Of a DNA stretch of 64,000 nt, positions 8,551 to 16,500 are shown one piece after another. This DNA comes from Microbacterium oxydans (lineage in GTDB: Bacteria > Actinomycetota > Actinomycetes > Actinomycetales > Microbacteriaceae): positions 1-64,000 of the forward strand of contig NZ_BJOG01000009.1 in assembly GCF_006540085.1 (NCBI RefSeq), given 5' to 3'. Positions within the stretch are counted from its first letter, which is position 1; the number at the start of each line of letters is the position of its first letter. A model generated the notes under the pieces. It did not search any database. It saw only the letters and a program-made list of their open reading frames with translations, and was not told the DNA's origin. The translations under genes were made by a program, and so were the position numbers.

Positions 8551-8736
8551 ATGGGCCGTGGCCGTCAGAAGGCGAAGCACACAAAGATCGCCCGCGAACT
8601 CAAGGCGTACAGTCCGTCGGTGAACTACTCCGCGCTCGAGCGCGAGCTGGGTCATCCGACAGACGAAGACGCATATGTCGACAAGTGGGCAGATGACTAC
8701 GCCGACGAAGATGAGGACGAACTAGAGAAGGCCTGA
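8551..8736 (+). CDS. DUF3073 domain protein
   Basis: Small protein of 61 residues, MGRGRQKAKHTKIARELKA at the N terminus and very acidic at the C terminus (DEDEDELEKA). DUF3073 is an actinobacterial family of unknown function. An in-frame start exists upstream at 8494, but ATG 8551 is preceded by gtgaggggg and matches the family N terminus. A basic head and acidic tail suggest nucleic-acid or ribosome contact, which is inference. A short terminator follows at 8754-8776. Confidence 0.9.
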   Translation: MGRGRQKAKHTKIARELKAYSPSVNYSALERELGHPTDEDAYVDKWADDYADEDEDELEKA

Positions 8737-8753
8737 CCGCCCCTCTGTTCGTG

Positions 8754-8776
8754 ACACCCGCACGACGTGCGGGTGT
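8754..8776 (+). terminator. Terminator after DUF3073
   Basis: Perfect 10-bp arms (8754-8763, 8767-8776) with a 3-base loop, followed by ttcttcgt. It lies 18 bases after the stop. Confidence 0.8.
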
Positions 8777-8816
8777 TTCTTCGTGCTCCGGGGCCGGCAG
8801 CTGAGAGGATCTCCTC

Positions 8817-9638
8817 ATGCCTCGCGTCGTCGCCCTCTACCGTCACCCGATCAAGGGCCTCACGCCCGAACGACGTGAATCCCTGACGGTGCAGTCCGAC
8901 GGCAGAGTCGACGGCGATCGCGTGCTCGCGTTCCGGTTCGCAGACGCGACCGAGCCGGAGGACCGCGACGGTTTCGACTATTGGCCCAAAGCCAAGGGGC
9001 TCGCCCTCCAGGATTTCCCCGCGCTCGCCGCTCTGCGCACGAGTTACGACGACGGGAGCCGCCGCATCCGTATCGTTCACGCCGGTGCGACACTCGTCGA
9101 CGCAGGTATCGACGAGGAGGGGCGCCGGGAGATCGCGGATGCCGTCACCGACTTCGTCCTCGCCACCCCCGAGGGTCGCCGCCTCCGACGGCCGGGCCGC
9201 CTTCCGATCGTGCTCGTCGGCGACGGCGAGACGTCCCGCTTCCAGGACCGCTCGCGCGGCTACGTCTCGGTGCACAGCCGGGGCAGCATCCGCGCACTGG
9301 GCGAGGCGCTCGGGATGAGCATCGACGATCGGCGATTCCGTTCGAACATCGTGATCGATGACGCCGACCCGTGGAGCGAACTCGAGTGGACGGACGACGT
9401 GCGCATCGGGGAGCTGTGCTTCCGCGCCGCCGGCCCCATCGTGCGCTGCCTGGCGACCCACGCGAACCCCGACGACGGCCGGCGGGACGCGAAGGTCCTC
9501 ACCACCCTCACCGGAGCGTTCGGCCAACAGGAGCCGACCCTCGGACGGCTGCTTCTCCCCGGCTGGCCGGCCGCGGATGACGACGGCGCTCAGCACGGTG
9601 GCGTCGTCCACGTCGGCGACGAGCTCCTCGCCCGCTGA
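8817..9638 (+). CDS. MOSC domain-containing protein
   Basis: Protein of 273 residues with an N-terminal MOSC beta-barrel (LYRHPIKGLTPE near residue 7) and a C-terminal MOSC domain carrying the conserved cysteine in GPIVRCLATHANPD. MOSC proteins such as YcbX and mARC bind molybdenum cofactor sulphur and reduce N-hydroxylated compounds. No ferredoxin domain is attached, so it would need a separate electron donor. ATG 8817 has no strong ribosome site but is the first codon of the recognisable family start. Confidence 0.88.
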   Translation: MPRVVALYRHPIKGLTPERRESLTVQSDGRVDGDRVLAFRFADATEPEDRDGFDYWPKAKGLALQDFPALAALRTSYDDGSRRIRIVHAGATLVDAGIDEEGRREIADAVTDFVLATPEGRRLRRPGRLPIVLVGDGETSRFQDRSRGYVSVHSRGSIRALGEALGMSIDDRRFRSNIVIDDADPWSELEWTDDVRIGELCFRAAGPIVRCLATHANPDDGRRDAKVLTTLTGAFGQQEPTLGRLLLPGWPAADDDGAQHGGVVHVGDELLAR

Positions 9639-9723
9639 ACGCCACGCTCGAACGGGCGGGTTGCTCGATGTCAGCGCTCCCTTTCCGTATCGCCATTTCG
9701 GCCGAGAGGTCATCATCTCAGGC

Positions 9724-9752
9724 TTGTGAGCGCAAACATTTTCTGATTTGAT
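9724..9752 (+). promoter_or_regulatory. Promoter of the ABC transporter operon with LacI operator in the spacer
   Basis: TTGTGA (9724-9729) and TTTGAT (9747-9752) are spaced by 17 bases. The motif gagcgcaaaca (9728-9738) begins inside the -35 box and fills the spacer. The same CGCAAACA core occurs near the GH101 and GH35 promoters, so this is the first of four operator copies in the locus. Confidence 0.72.
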
Positions 9753-9834
9753 GTGCATGTGATCGACGGCGCCACGACGCCAATCCCCCGCCCAGGGCGA
9801 TCCGCAGGAACATGACCTCAAAGAGGAGAACAGC

Positions 9835-11148
9835 ATGGCAATCACCCCTCGCTTCACCCGCACCGCCGCGATCGTCGCCGTCGGCGCGGTGTCGGCCTTC
9901 GGCCTCGCAGCCTGCTCATCCGGTGATTCCGGAGACGACGGCGCCGGCGGCGAACCCGTCACGATCGAGTACCTGCACCGTCTTCCCGATGGAGAGGGCA
10001 TGACCCCGACGTCCGAGATCGTCGATCGCTGGAACGCCGAGCACCCCGACATCCAGGTCAAGGCGACGAAGTTCGACGGCAAGTCGAGTGACATGATCCT
10101 CAAGCTCGAGACCGACGTCAAGGCGGGCAACGGACCCTGCCTCGCGCAGACGGGATACTCCGAGGTGCCGCAGCTGTTCGTCAAGGGTCTGCTGCAGGAC
10201 GTCGCGGACGAGGCCAAGAAGTACGAGGACGACTTCTCGGCCGGAGCCTTCAGTGGCATGAAGGTCGGCGACGCCATCGTCGGCCTCCCCCAGGACACCG
10301 GACCCCTCGTGTACTTCTACAACGAGGCCGAGTTCCAGGCGCTCGGGCTCGATGCCCCGAAGACGCTCGACGACCTGACGGCGGACTCCGCCACGGCAGC
10401 GGCTGCCGGCAAGTACGTCACGGCGTTCACCCCCGATGAGGCGCAGAACTGGCTCGCCGCGCAGTCGGCTGCGGCAGGCGACACCTGGTTCAGCACCGCC
10501 GGCGACGAGTGGAAGGTCGACGCCGAGGGTGCGGGCTCCGAGCGCGTCGCCGCGTTCTGGCAGGGCCTGCTCGACGGCAAGCAGACCCTCGCGACCGAGC
10601 GCTGGGGCGAAGGCTTCACGGCCGCCCTCAACGACGGCAGCCTCATCGGCCACGTCGGCGCGGCATGGGAGGCCGGATTCCTCCTCGACTCGCTCGACGG
10701 CACCCCGGCAGAAGGACAGTGGCGCGTCGCCCAGCTCCCCGACTTCGGTGCCGGCGCCATGAGCGGCCCCGACGGCGGTTCCGGTGTCTCGGTCATGAAG
10801 GGCTGCGAGCACCCCGCCGAGGCGATGGAGTTCAACGATTGGTTCAACACCCAGGTCGACGACCTCGCGTCGCAGGGCCTCGTCGTGGCCGCGAAGGGCG
10901 ACGTGGAGACCCCCGAGAAGATGCTGCGCCAGTTCGGCGGACAGGACGTGCTCGCCGAGCTCGGCACCGCCACCGAGAACCTCAACCCCGACTTCCCCTA
11001 CGCGCCGGGCTTCTCGACGCTGTCGAAGATGAACGAGACCGCAGCGGCAGCCGTGGCCGGCACCGCGACGGTCGCCGACATCTTCACCACGGCGCAGGAC
11101 ACGGCAGTGGCCTCTCTGAAGGACCTCGGCCTCCCGGTCGCGGAGTGA
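9835..11148 (+). CDS. Carbohydrate ABC transporter substrate-binding lipoprotein (CUT1)
   Basis: Lipoprotein of 437 residues with signal peptide and lipobox LAAC (about residues 22-25) and a family-1 solute-binding fold. KADV..KAGNGPCLAQ and PQDTGPLVYFYNEAEF are typical segments. It is preceded by an excellent ribosome site (aaagaggagaacagc). Two permeases follow without an ATPase, the usual CUT1 arrangement in which a shared MsmK-type ATPase serves several importers. Given the shared operator and neighbours, it probably binds the saccharide released by the GH101 enzyme, such as a Gal-GalNAc disaccharide or galactosides. That substrate is inference. Confidence 0.9.
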   Translation: MAITPRFTRTAAIVAVGAVSAFGLAACSSGDSGDDGAGGEPVTIEYLHRLPDGEGMTPTSEIVDRWNAEHPDIQVKATKFDGKSSDMILKLETDVKAGNGPCLAQTGYSEVPQLFVKGLLQDVADEAKKYEDDFSAGAFSGMKVGDAIVGLPQDTGPLVYFYNEAEFQALGLDAPKTLDDLTADSATAAAAGKYVTAFTPDEAQNWLAAQSAAAGDTWFSTAGDEWKVDAEGAGSERVAAFWQGLLDGKQTLATERWGEGFTAALNDGSLIGHVGAAWEAGFLLDSLDGTPAEGQWRVAQLPDFGAGAMSGPDGGSGVSVMKGCEHPAEAMEFNDWFNTQVDDLASQGLVVAAKGDVETPEKMLRQFGGQDVLAELGTATENLNPDFPYAPGFSTLSKMNETAAAAVAGTATVADIFTTAQDTAVASLKDLGLPVAE

Positions 11149-11175
11149 CCGGGCGAGAAGGCATCATCGGATGAT

Positions 11176-11215
11176 CGACGGCGGAGTGCACGCGCAATCG
11201 TGCACTCCGCCGTCG
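11176..11215 (+). terminator. Intra-operon hairpin between binding protein and permeases
   Basis: Perfect 17-bp arms (11176-11192, 11199-11215) around a 6-base loop, followed by tcttgac. Placed 28 bases after the binding-protein stop, it can attenuate transcription or protect the 3' end so that the binding protein is made in excess of the permeases. Confidence 0.85.
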
Positions 11216-11238
11216 TCTTGACATCGAGAGGCGACACC

Positions 11239-12216
11239 ATGGTCACAGTGACCGAGACGCGGGGCGCGGCACCGGAAGCTCCGCCGCGCAGCCCCACGGA
11301 TCCGGCCCGCAGACGCCGGTTCGGAACCCGGAGGGAAGGCCTCACGGGCTGGCTGTTCATGACGCCATTCGCGGTGCTGTTCGTACTGGTCTTCCTGGTC
11401 CCGATCATCGTGTCGATCCGGTCGTCGTTCTTCGCACAGGTTCCCGCGGGTGACGGACTCTACGGCGGCGGTGAGCTCGTCGACACGTTCGTCGGTCTGG
11501 AGAACTTCATCACCGCCGCGACCAACGGGGCGTTCTGGACCGGCATGGGTCGCGTGGTGCTCTATGCCGCGCTGCAGATCCCGGTGATGATCCTCGTCGC
11601 CCTCGGACTCGCCCTGCTGCTGGACTCGTTCATCGTGCGCCGTCCCACCCTCTTCCGGCTCTCCTTCTTCCTCCCCTACGCGGTTCCCGGCATCATCGCG
11701 GCGATGATGTGGCTGTACCTCTACACCCCGGAGGTCTCACCCTTCCTGCCGTTCCTCCCCGAGGGCACCGACTTCATGGCGCCGGGAACGATCCTGTTCT
11801 CGATGGCGAACATGACGACCTGGACCTACACGGGGTACAACATGCTCATCTTCCTGTCAGCACTGCAGGCCGTCCCCCGTGACCTGTACGAGGCCGCGCG
11901 CCTCGACGGCGCGTCCGGCTTCCAGATCTCGATGCGCATCAAGGTGCCGCTCGTGCGGGGAGCCGCGCTGCTCGCCGTGCTGCTGTCGATCATCGGCACC
12001 ATCCAGCTGTTCAACGAGCCGGTCGTGCTGCAGGCCGCGAACTCGTGGATGGGCAAGGACTTCACGCCCATGATGCTCACCTACAACACGATGATGGGCG
12101 AGATCTCGCCGTCCGGCAGCGGCCCCGCATCGGCATACTCCCTGCTCATGGCTCTGATCGCGGGTGTGCTCGCGATCGTGTACGCGCTGCTGCAGCGCCG
12201 GAAGGGCGACGCATGA
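11239..12216 (+). CDS. Sugar ABC transporter permease (MalF-like)
   Basis: Integral membrane protein of 325 residues with about six helices. The EAA loop that docks the ATPase reads EAARLDGASGFQISMRIKVPL (about 220-240). The ATG at 11239 follows cgagaggcgacacc; an earlier start in the same frame lies inside the hairpin and is unlikely. Its stop overlaps the next permease start by four bases. It forms the channel with the following gene. Confidence 0.92.
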   Translation: MVTVTETRGAAPEAPPRSPTDPARRRRFGTRREGLTGWLFMTPFAVLFVLVFLVPIIVSIRSSFFAQVPAGDGLYGGGELVDTFVGLENFITAATNGAFWTGMGRVVLYAALQIPVMILVALGLALLLDSFIVRRPTLFRLSFFLPYAVPGIIAAMMWLYLYTPEVSPFLPFLPEGTDFMAPGTILFSMANMTTWTYTGYNMLIFLSALQAVPRDLYEAARLDGASGFQISMRIKVPLVRGAALLAVLLSIIGTIQLFNEPVVLQAANSWMGKDFTPMMLTYNTMMGEISPSGSGPASAYSLLMALIAGVLAIVYALLQRRKGDA

Positions 12217-13133
12217 CCACCACGCGCCTCATCACCACAGGAGCTTCCCCGCGCCGACGGCCCCGCAGACCGCGCGACGTGGACGCCCCGCCACCCTCGA
12301 TCGCCCCCACACCGGCCGCTCGGGCGTTCGGCATCGTCGCGCTCGTCGTGGCCACGCTGTACTTCCTCGTGCCCGTGTACTGGCTGATCGTCGCGTCGAC
12401 AAAGAACAACACCGACCTCACGTCGACCTTCGGCTTCTGGTTCGCCGACTGGAACCTCGGCACGAACTACGACAGCCTCATGAACTGGACACAGGGCCTT
12501 TTCTGGCGGTGGGTCGGCAACTCGATGCTGTACTCCGTGAGCGCGGGCGTCATCGGCACCCTGTTCGCCGTGATGGCCGGTTACGCGATCGCGAAGTTCG
12601 CCTTCCCCGGCAAGCGCATCGCGGTGGGTGTCATCATGGCGGGGCTCCTGCTCCCGGTCGCACTGCTGACCGTTCCGCTGTACATCGAGTTCCAGGCGCT
12701 CGGACTCACCAACACCGTCTGGGCGATCATCATCCCGTCTGCGGTGTCGCCCTTCGGCGTCTTCCTCGGAATGGTCTACGCCCAGTCGTCGGTGCCGACC
12801 GAACTGCTGGAAGCCGCCCGCATCGACGGTGCCGGCGAGGCGCGCATCTTCTTCACGATCGTGATGCGGCTTCTGGGTCCGGCGATGGTGACGATCTTCC
12901 TGTTCATCTTCGTGGCCACGTGGAACAACTTCCTGCTGCCGCTCATGATGATCTCGAGTCAGGATCTGAAGCCCGTGACCCTCGGGCTCTACGGGATGGT
13001 GAGCTACTTCGCCCCAGACAAGGGAGCCGTCATGCTCGGCGCCCTGCTCGGAGTCATCCCGCTCGTGCTGTTGTTCTTCGCCCTGCAGAAGTACTGGCGC
13101 TCCGGCCTCGCCGCCGGCGCTGTGAAGGGCTGA
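12213..13133 (+). CDS. Sugar ABC transporter permease (MalG-like)
   Basis: Permease of 306 residues with about six helices and the EAA loop LLEAARIDGAGEARIFFTIV (about 192-211). A basic, proline-rich N-terminal tail precedes the first helix. It is translationally coupled to the preceding permease (ATGA). It pairs with that gene to form the transmembrane channel of a CUT1 importer. A hairpin follows at 13170-13200. Confidence 0.92.
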   Translation: MTTTRLITTGASPRRRPRRPRDVDAPPPSIAPTPAARAFGIVALVVATLYFLVPVYWLIVASTKNNTDLTSTFGFWFADWNLGTNYDSLMNWTQGLFWRWVGNSMLYSVSAGVIGTLFAVMAGYAIAKFAFPGKRIAVGVIMAGLLLPVALLTVPLYIEFQALGLTNTVWAIIIPSAVSPFGVFLGMVYAQSSVPTELLEAARIDGAGEARIFFTIVMRLLGPAMVTIFLFIFVATWNNFLLPLMMISSQDLKPVTLGLYGMVSYFAPDKGAVMLGALLGVIPLVLLFFALQKYWRSGLAAGAVKG

Positions 13134-13169
13134 TCCGGTCCCCACCCGTCGGCCCCCGCACGGCACCCC

Positions 13170-13200
13170 GTCCGCCCTCGGCACTGCGCCGAGGGCGGAC
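13170..13200 (+). terminator. Terminator of the sugar ABC operon
   Basis: Perfect 13-bp arms (13170-13182, 13188-13200) with a 5-base loop, followed by ttctgcgtg, 37 bases after the permease stop. Confidence 0.82.
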
Positions 13201-13404
13201 TTCTGCGTGTGGGGAGGTGATTGCGCCCGTGATCTTCCTCCCGACGGGGAGAAGTCCTTCCGTAAGGGTGGGCCTGAGGAGGGCCCGAGGAGGGTGGGCA
13301 TGGCCCGGCCCGCCGCAGGCCCCTTGCATGTGCTGTCCTCGTGGGGAGGAGAGCTCTTCAACCGGCGGCAACTGCGGGAGGAGACCACCGCCCAACGAGG
13401 AGAA

Positions 13405-13461
13405 CTCCTCCCGACACGGAGAGCTCCTCTCGACGAGGCGAACTCCTCCCGACACGGAGAG
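13405..13461. repeat. 19-bp tandem repeat, three units
   Basis: Units at 13405-13423, 13424-13442 and 13443-13461. The outer two are identical (ctcctcccgacacggagag) and the middle one diverged. Each unit can fold back (ctcc with ggag). A degraded partial unit precedes them and related GGAGA palindromes lie 50-170 bases upstream. Confidence 0.75.
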
Positions 13462-13486
13462 CGGGCCGGCACCGTGACACACGGAA

Positions 13487-13523
13487 AGAGGCGGTCCGGG
13501 AGGGATGCTCCCGGACCGCCTCT
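13487..13523 (-). terminator. Terminator of the GH101 gene
   Basis: Perfect 16-bp arms (13487-13502, 13508-13523) with a 5-base loop, 17 bases beyond the minus-strand stop. On that strand the stem is followed by TTCC. Confidence 0.88.
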
Positions 13524-13540
13524 GCTCATCACGCGAGGGG

Positions 13541-16500
13541 TCAGCTGTGGCGGCGCCTCCGCAGCCACAGGGTCAGGCCGAGGCCCATCGCGAGCAGGGC
13601 CGCGAGCGCCGCCCCGGACCAGATCGCGCCGTCGGCACCGGTCGTCGCGAGGTTTCCGCCGCTTCCACCGCTGCCTATCGCAGCCGTGACGGCGAGGTCG
13701 CCCCGAGCCAGCTCGACACCCTGAGCATCGGTCGCGACGAGTGCGTGCCTGCCAGCCGGTGTCGACGCCGGGATCGTGACGGTCGCGACCGCGTCGCCTT
13801 CTGTTGACACGGTCACCTCGCCGATCCGCACGGGCTCGGAGTGCAGCCACAGCTGCACCAGCGCATCGGCCTCGAAGCCGCGCAGCTGCACCGTCAGCGT
13901 CGCGCCGGCGGAGACAGAGCCGATGGAGGCCGTGACGGTCGCCTTCTTCCCCGGCTTCGCCTTCTTGACCTTCAACGGTGCGCTCGCGAGTTCGGCGCCT
14001 GCCGCATCCCGCACGATGACCCGGTGCTTCCCGACCTCGGTGTTCGTCGGGATCAGCAGCCGCGTCGTCAACGCACCCTCCGCATCGACCGTGGCCTCCG
14101 TCAGTCCGGAGCCGTCGAGCCAGACCGAGACCGTCGACCGCGGCGCGAAGCCCGTGAGCGCCATGCCCACCGTCTCGCCGGCGCGCACCGTGTCGCTGTC
14201 GAGCCCGAGCTTCGGGTCGATCACCGGGTTGCACGCACTCAGGTCATCCGCAGGACGGGTCGCCGGGGCGTGGCCGGCCCGCGGTGCAGAGGATCCGTAG
14301 ACGGCCATCTCGGCGACTGCGGCGAACTGTGTTCCCGAGATCGACGAGAGCGCCGTCACGCGGATGTAGCGAGCCGTGGTCTCCGCGAAGTCCACGTCCT
14401 GCCACTCGGCGACGTTCTTCCACTCCCCCGAGGCGACGGGTGTGTACGCCTGTCCGTCCGTCGACACCGCGACCTCGTATCCCTTGATGGGTCCGTTCTG
14501 GTTGGCACCGCGACGCAGGTACGAGATGCCGTCGACCTGCTCGGCAGCACCGAGGTCGAACGTCAGCACGTGCGGGTACGAGGTGGCCGCCGAACTCCAC
14601 CGACTGTGCCAGAACGTGCCGGCGTTGCCGTCGAGCATGTTCGCGGCAGCGCCGTCTTCGCCCGAGGTCTCCTCCGAGCTCGCCGTCGCGGAGATCTGCG
14701 CGTTGGGGATGCGTGCCCGCGAGGACACCGACACCTCCTGGGTCGTGCTGACCGTACGCACATCGCAGTCGGCGAGATACGTCGCCGCTATCCCGATGCC
14801 GACCGTCGTACCCGCCGCCTCTGCCGGCGCGGTGACCAGCCAGGTGGTCTCCACACTGTCGCCGGCCGCGACCTCGTCGAACAGGTTCGACGAACCGTCG
14901 GCGACCTCGACCACATAGCCCTCCGGAACCTCGAGCTGCACGCCGATGTTCTCCACGGCGATCGACTCGCTGTTGGTGAAGGTGGTCGTGAACGCGGTCT
15001 GTGCCCCGGGGCTCAGGACGCCCGCTTCGCCCGAGACGGTCGCGCAGGGCGTGCCGCCGGCCGTGGGGCCGAGGTCGGTGACGGTGAAGTCGTCCAAGAC
15101 GAAGTCCACGTCCAGTCCGCCCACGCGCTCGAGTCCCACCCAGGTGTAGTCGCCGCAGCCGACGATCACGTCCTGCGAGAACGGCGTCGTCTCCAACGCC
15201 TGCGTGATGCCGGTGCGGCTGAGCGTGGTCGAGGTGACCTTGCCACCCGCCACCGCATCGGTGCCGGTGAGCCAGCGGTACGCCCCGCTCGCGCCGGCCT
15301 GATAGTCGAATCCGATGCGGTACGAGTGCCCGGCCTGCAGCGGCACGAGCGTCGGATCCGTGCGGTAGACGACCCCGCTGTTCTCGGAGTGCGACATGAG
15401 CGAGTGGTCGCCGTTGAGCGTCGTGTCGACGGCCAGACCGGCGAGGGGACCCGCATCGAACGGCTTGGCGGTGTTGCGCCACTCGCTGCTCGCGTACGGG
15501 TCATGCCGGCGCGAGATGCTCGTGCGCGGGTCGTCGATGCCGTTGGCGTCGCCCTTCACGAACGGTCCCCAACCCACCTCGTTGCCCTCGAAGTCGTTCG
15601 AGTACACCGTGCCGGGTGCGAACGGGCCGGTGGTGTCGGCAGTGACGCGGGCATTGTCGATGCGCACCTTCGCGTCGCCGGCGACGGCACCGATCGAGAC
15701 CCTCACCTCACCGGACGCCGGAGCGAGGAACGACGTCGAGCCGCGCTGGTAGTACTGGCCCGCCTTGGAGTCGGCGCGCATGTAGTTGTACGTCGGGGAG
15801 AGGTTCCACGTGCGCGTCACCGCCCCGGAGCCGGTGTCGACCGAGACGCTCACGTCACGTGTCGCGGTCGGATCGATCTGCACCTGAGCCGAGAACGCGT
15901 ACCGCTGGCCGGGGGTGAGCCCGGTCACGGTCTGCGAGATCGACGAGGCAGCGGGGCCGAACACGGCGATGTTGTCGCCGCGGGACTCGTTCTTCGCACC
16001 GCCGAGGTCGGTGCGCTCGATCGTCACATCGCCCTGCGGGTTCCACACATCGAGCGAACCGGAGTTGAACCCCGGGTCGTCGAGACCGGCATCGCGGTAC
16101 TCGACCGCCGCGCGCTGTGCGCCGCCCTGCGGCACCACGACGTAGGCCGCGCCCTTGTCACCGCTGAGCGTCAGCTCACCGCCGTTCGCGGTGGCCGTAC
16201 CGACCTTGACGCGGCCCTGGTCACCGAGTTCGAAGACATCGAAGGTGGTGTTGCCCCGGAACGCGTCCGTGAGACCGAAGGTCTTCTCGCCGCCGGATGC
16301 GGAGTAGAAATACATCTTGTCGGCATCGACGGGCGAGCCGGCGTCCTGGTTCGACGCCAGCGACTGCCACGGAAGCAGGTAGGAGTCGCCGCGCAGCACC
16401 GTCGCGCCGTCCATGGTGACGACCCTGGTGCTGCCGTCCATCCGCACGGCCACACCATCGGTCAGAGTCGCCTCCGCACCGGCCTCGTAGGTCAACAGGT

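Larger units (their letters stand above)
13134..13540. other. Gene-free stretch between convergent sugar genes
   Basis: About 400 bases without a credible gene. From left to right it holds the permease operon terminator (13170-13200), a G-rich tract with several imperfect GGAGA-type short palindromes (about 13235-13360), a 19-base tandem repeat (13405-13461) and the GH101 terminator (13487-13523). Open frames cross it on both strands but lack ribosome sites and family resemblance. Confidence 0.75.

Noticed and set aside
13405..13461. Possible CRISPR array
   Set aside because: Units are contiguous 19-mers without spacers of constant length, and no cas genes are near.
12081..14234. Open frame of over 700 codons across the permease gene and the repeat-rich gap on the minus strand
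   Set aside because: Composition is shadow-like, it crosses two terminators, and the plus-strand permease is certain.
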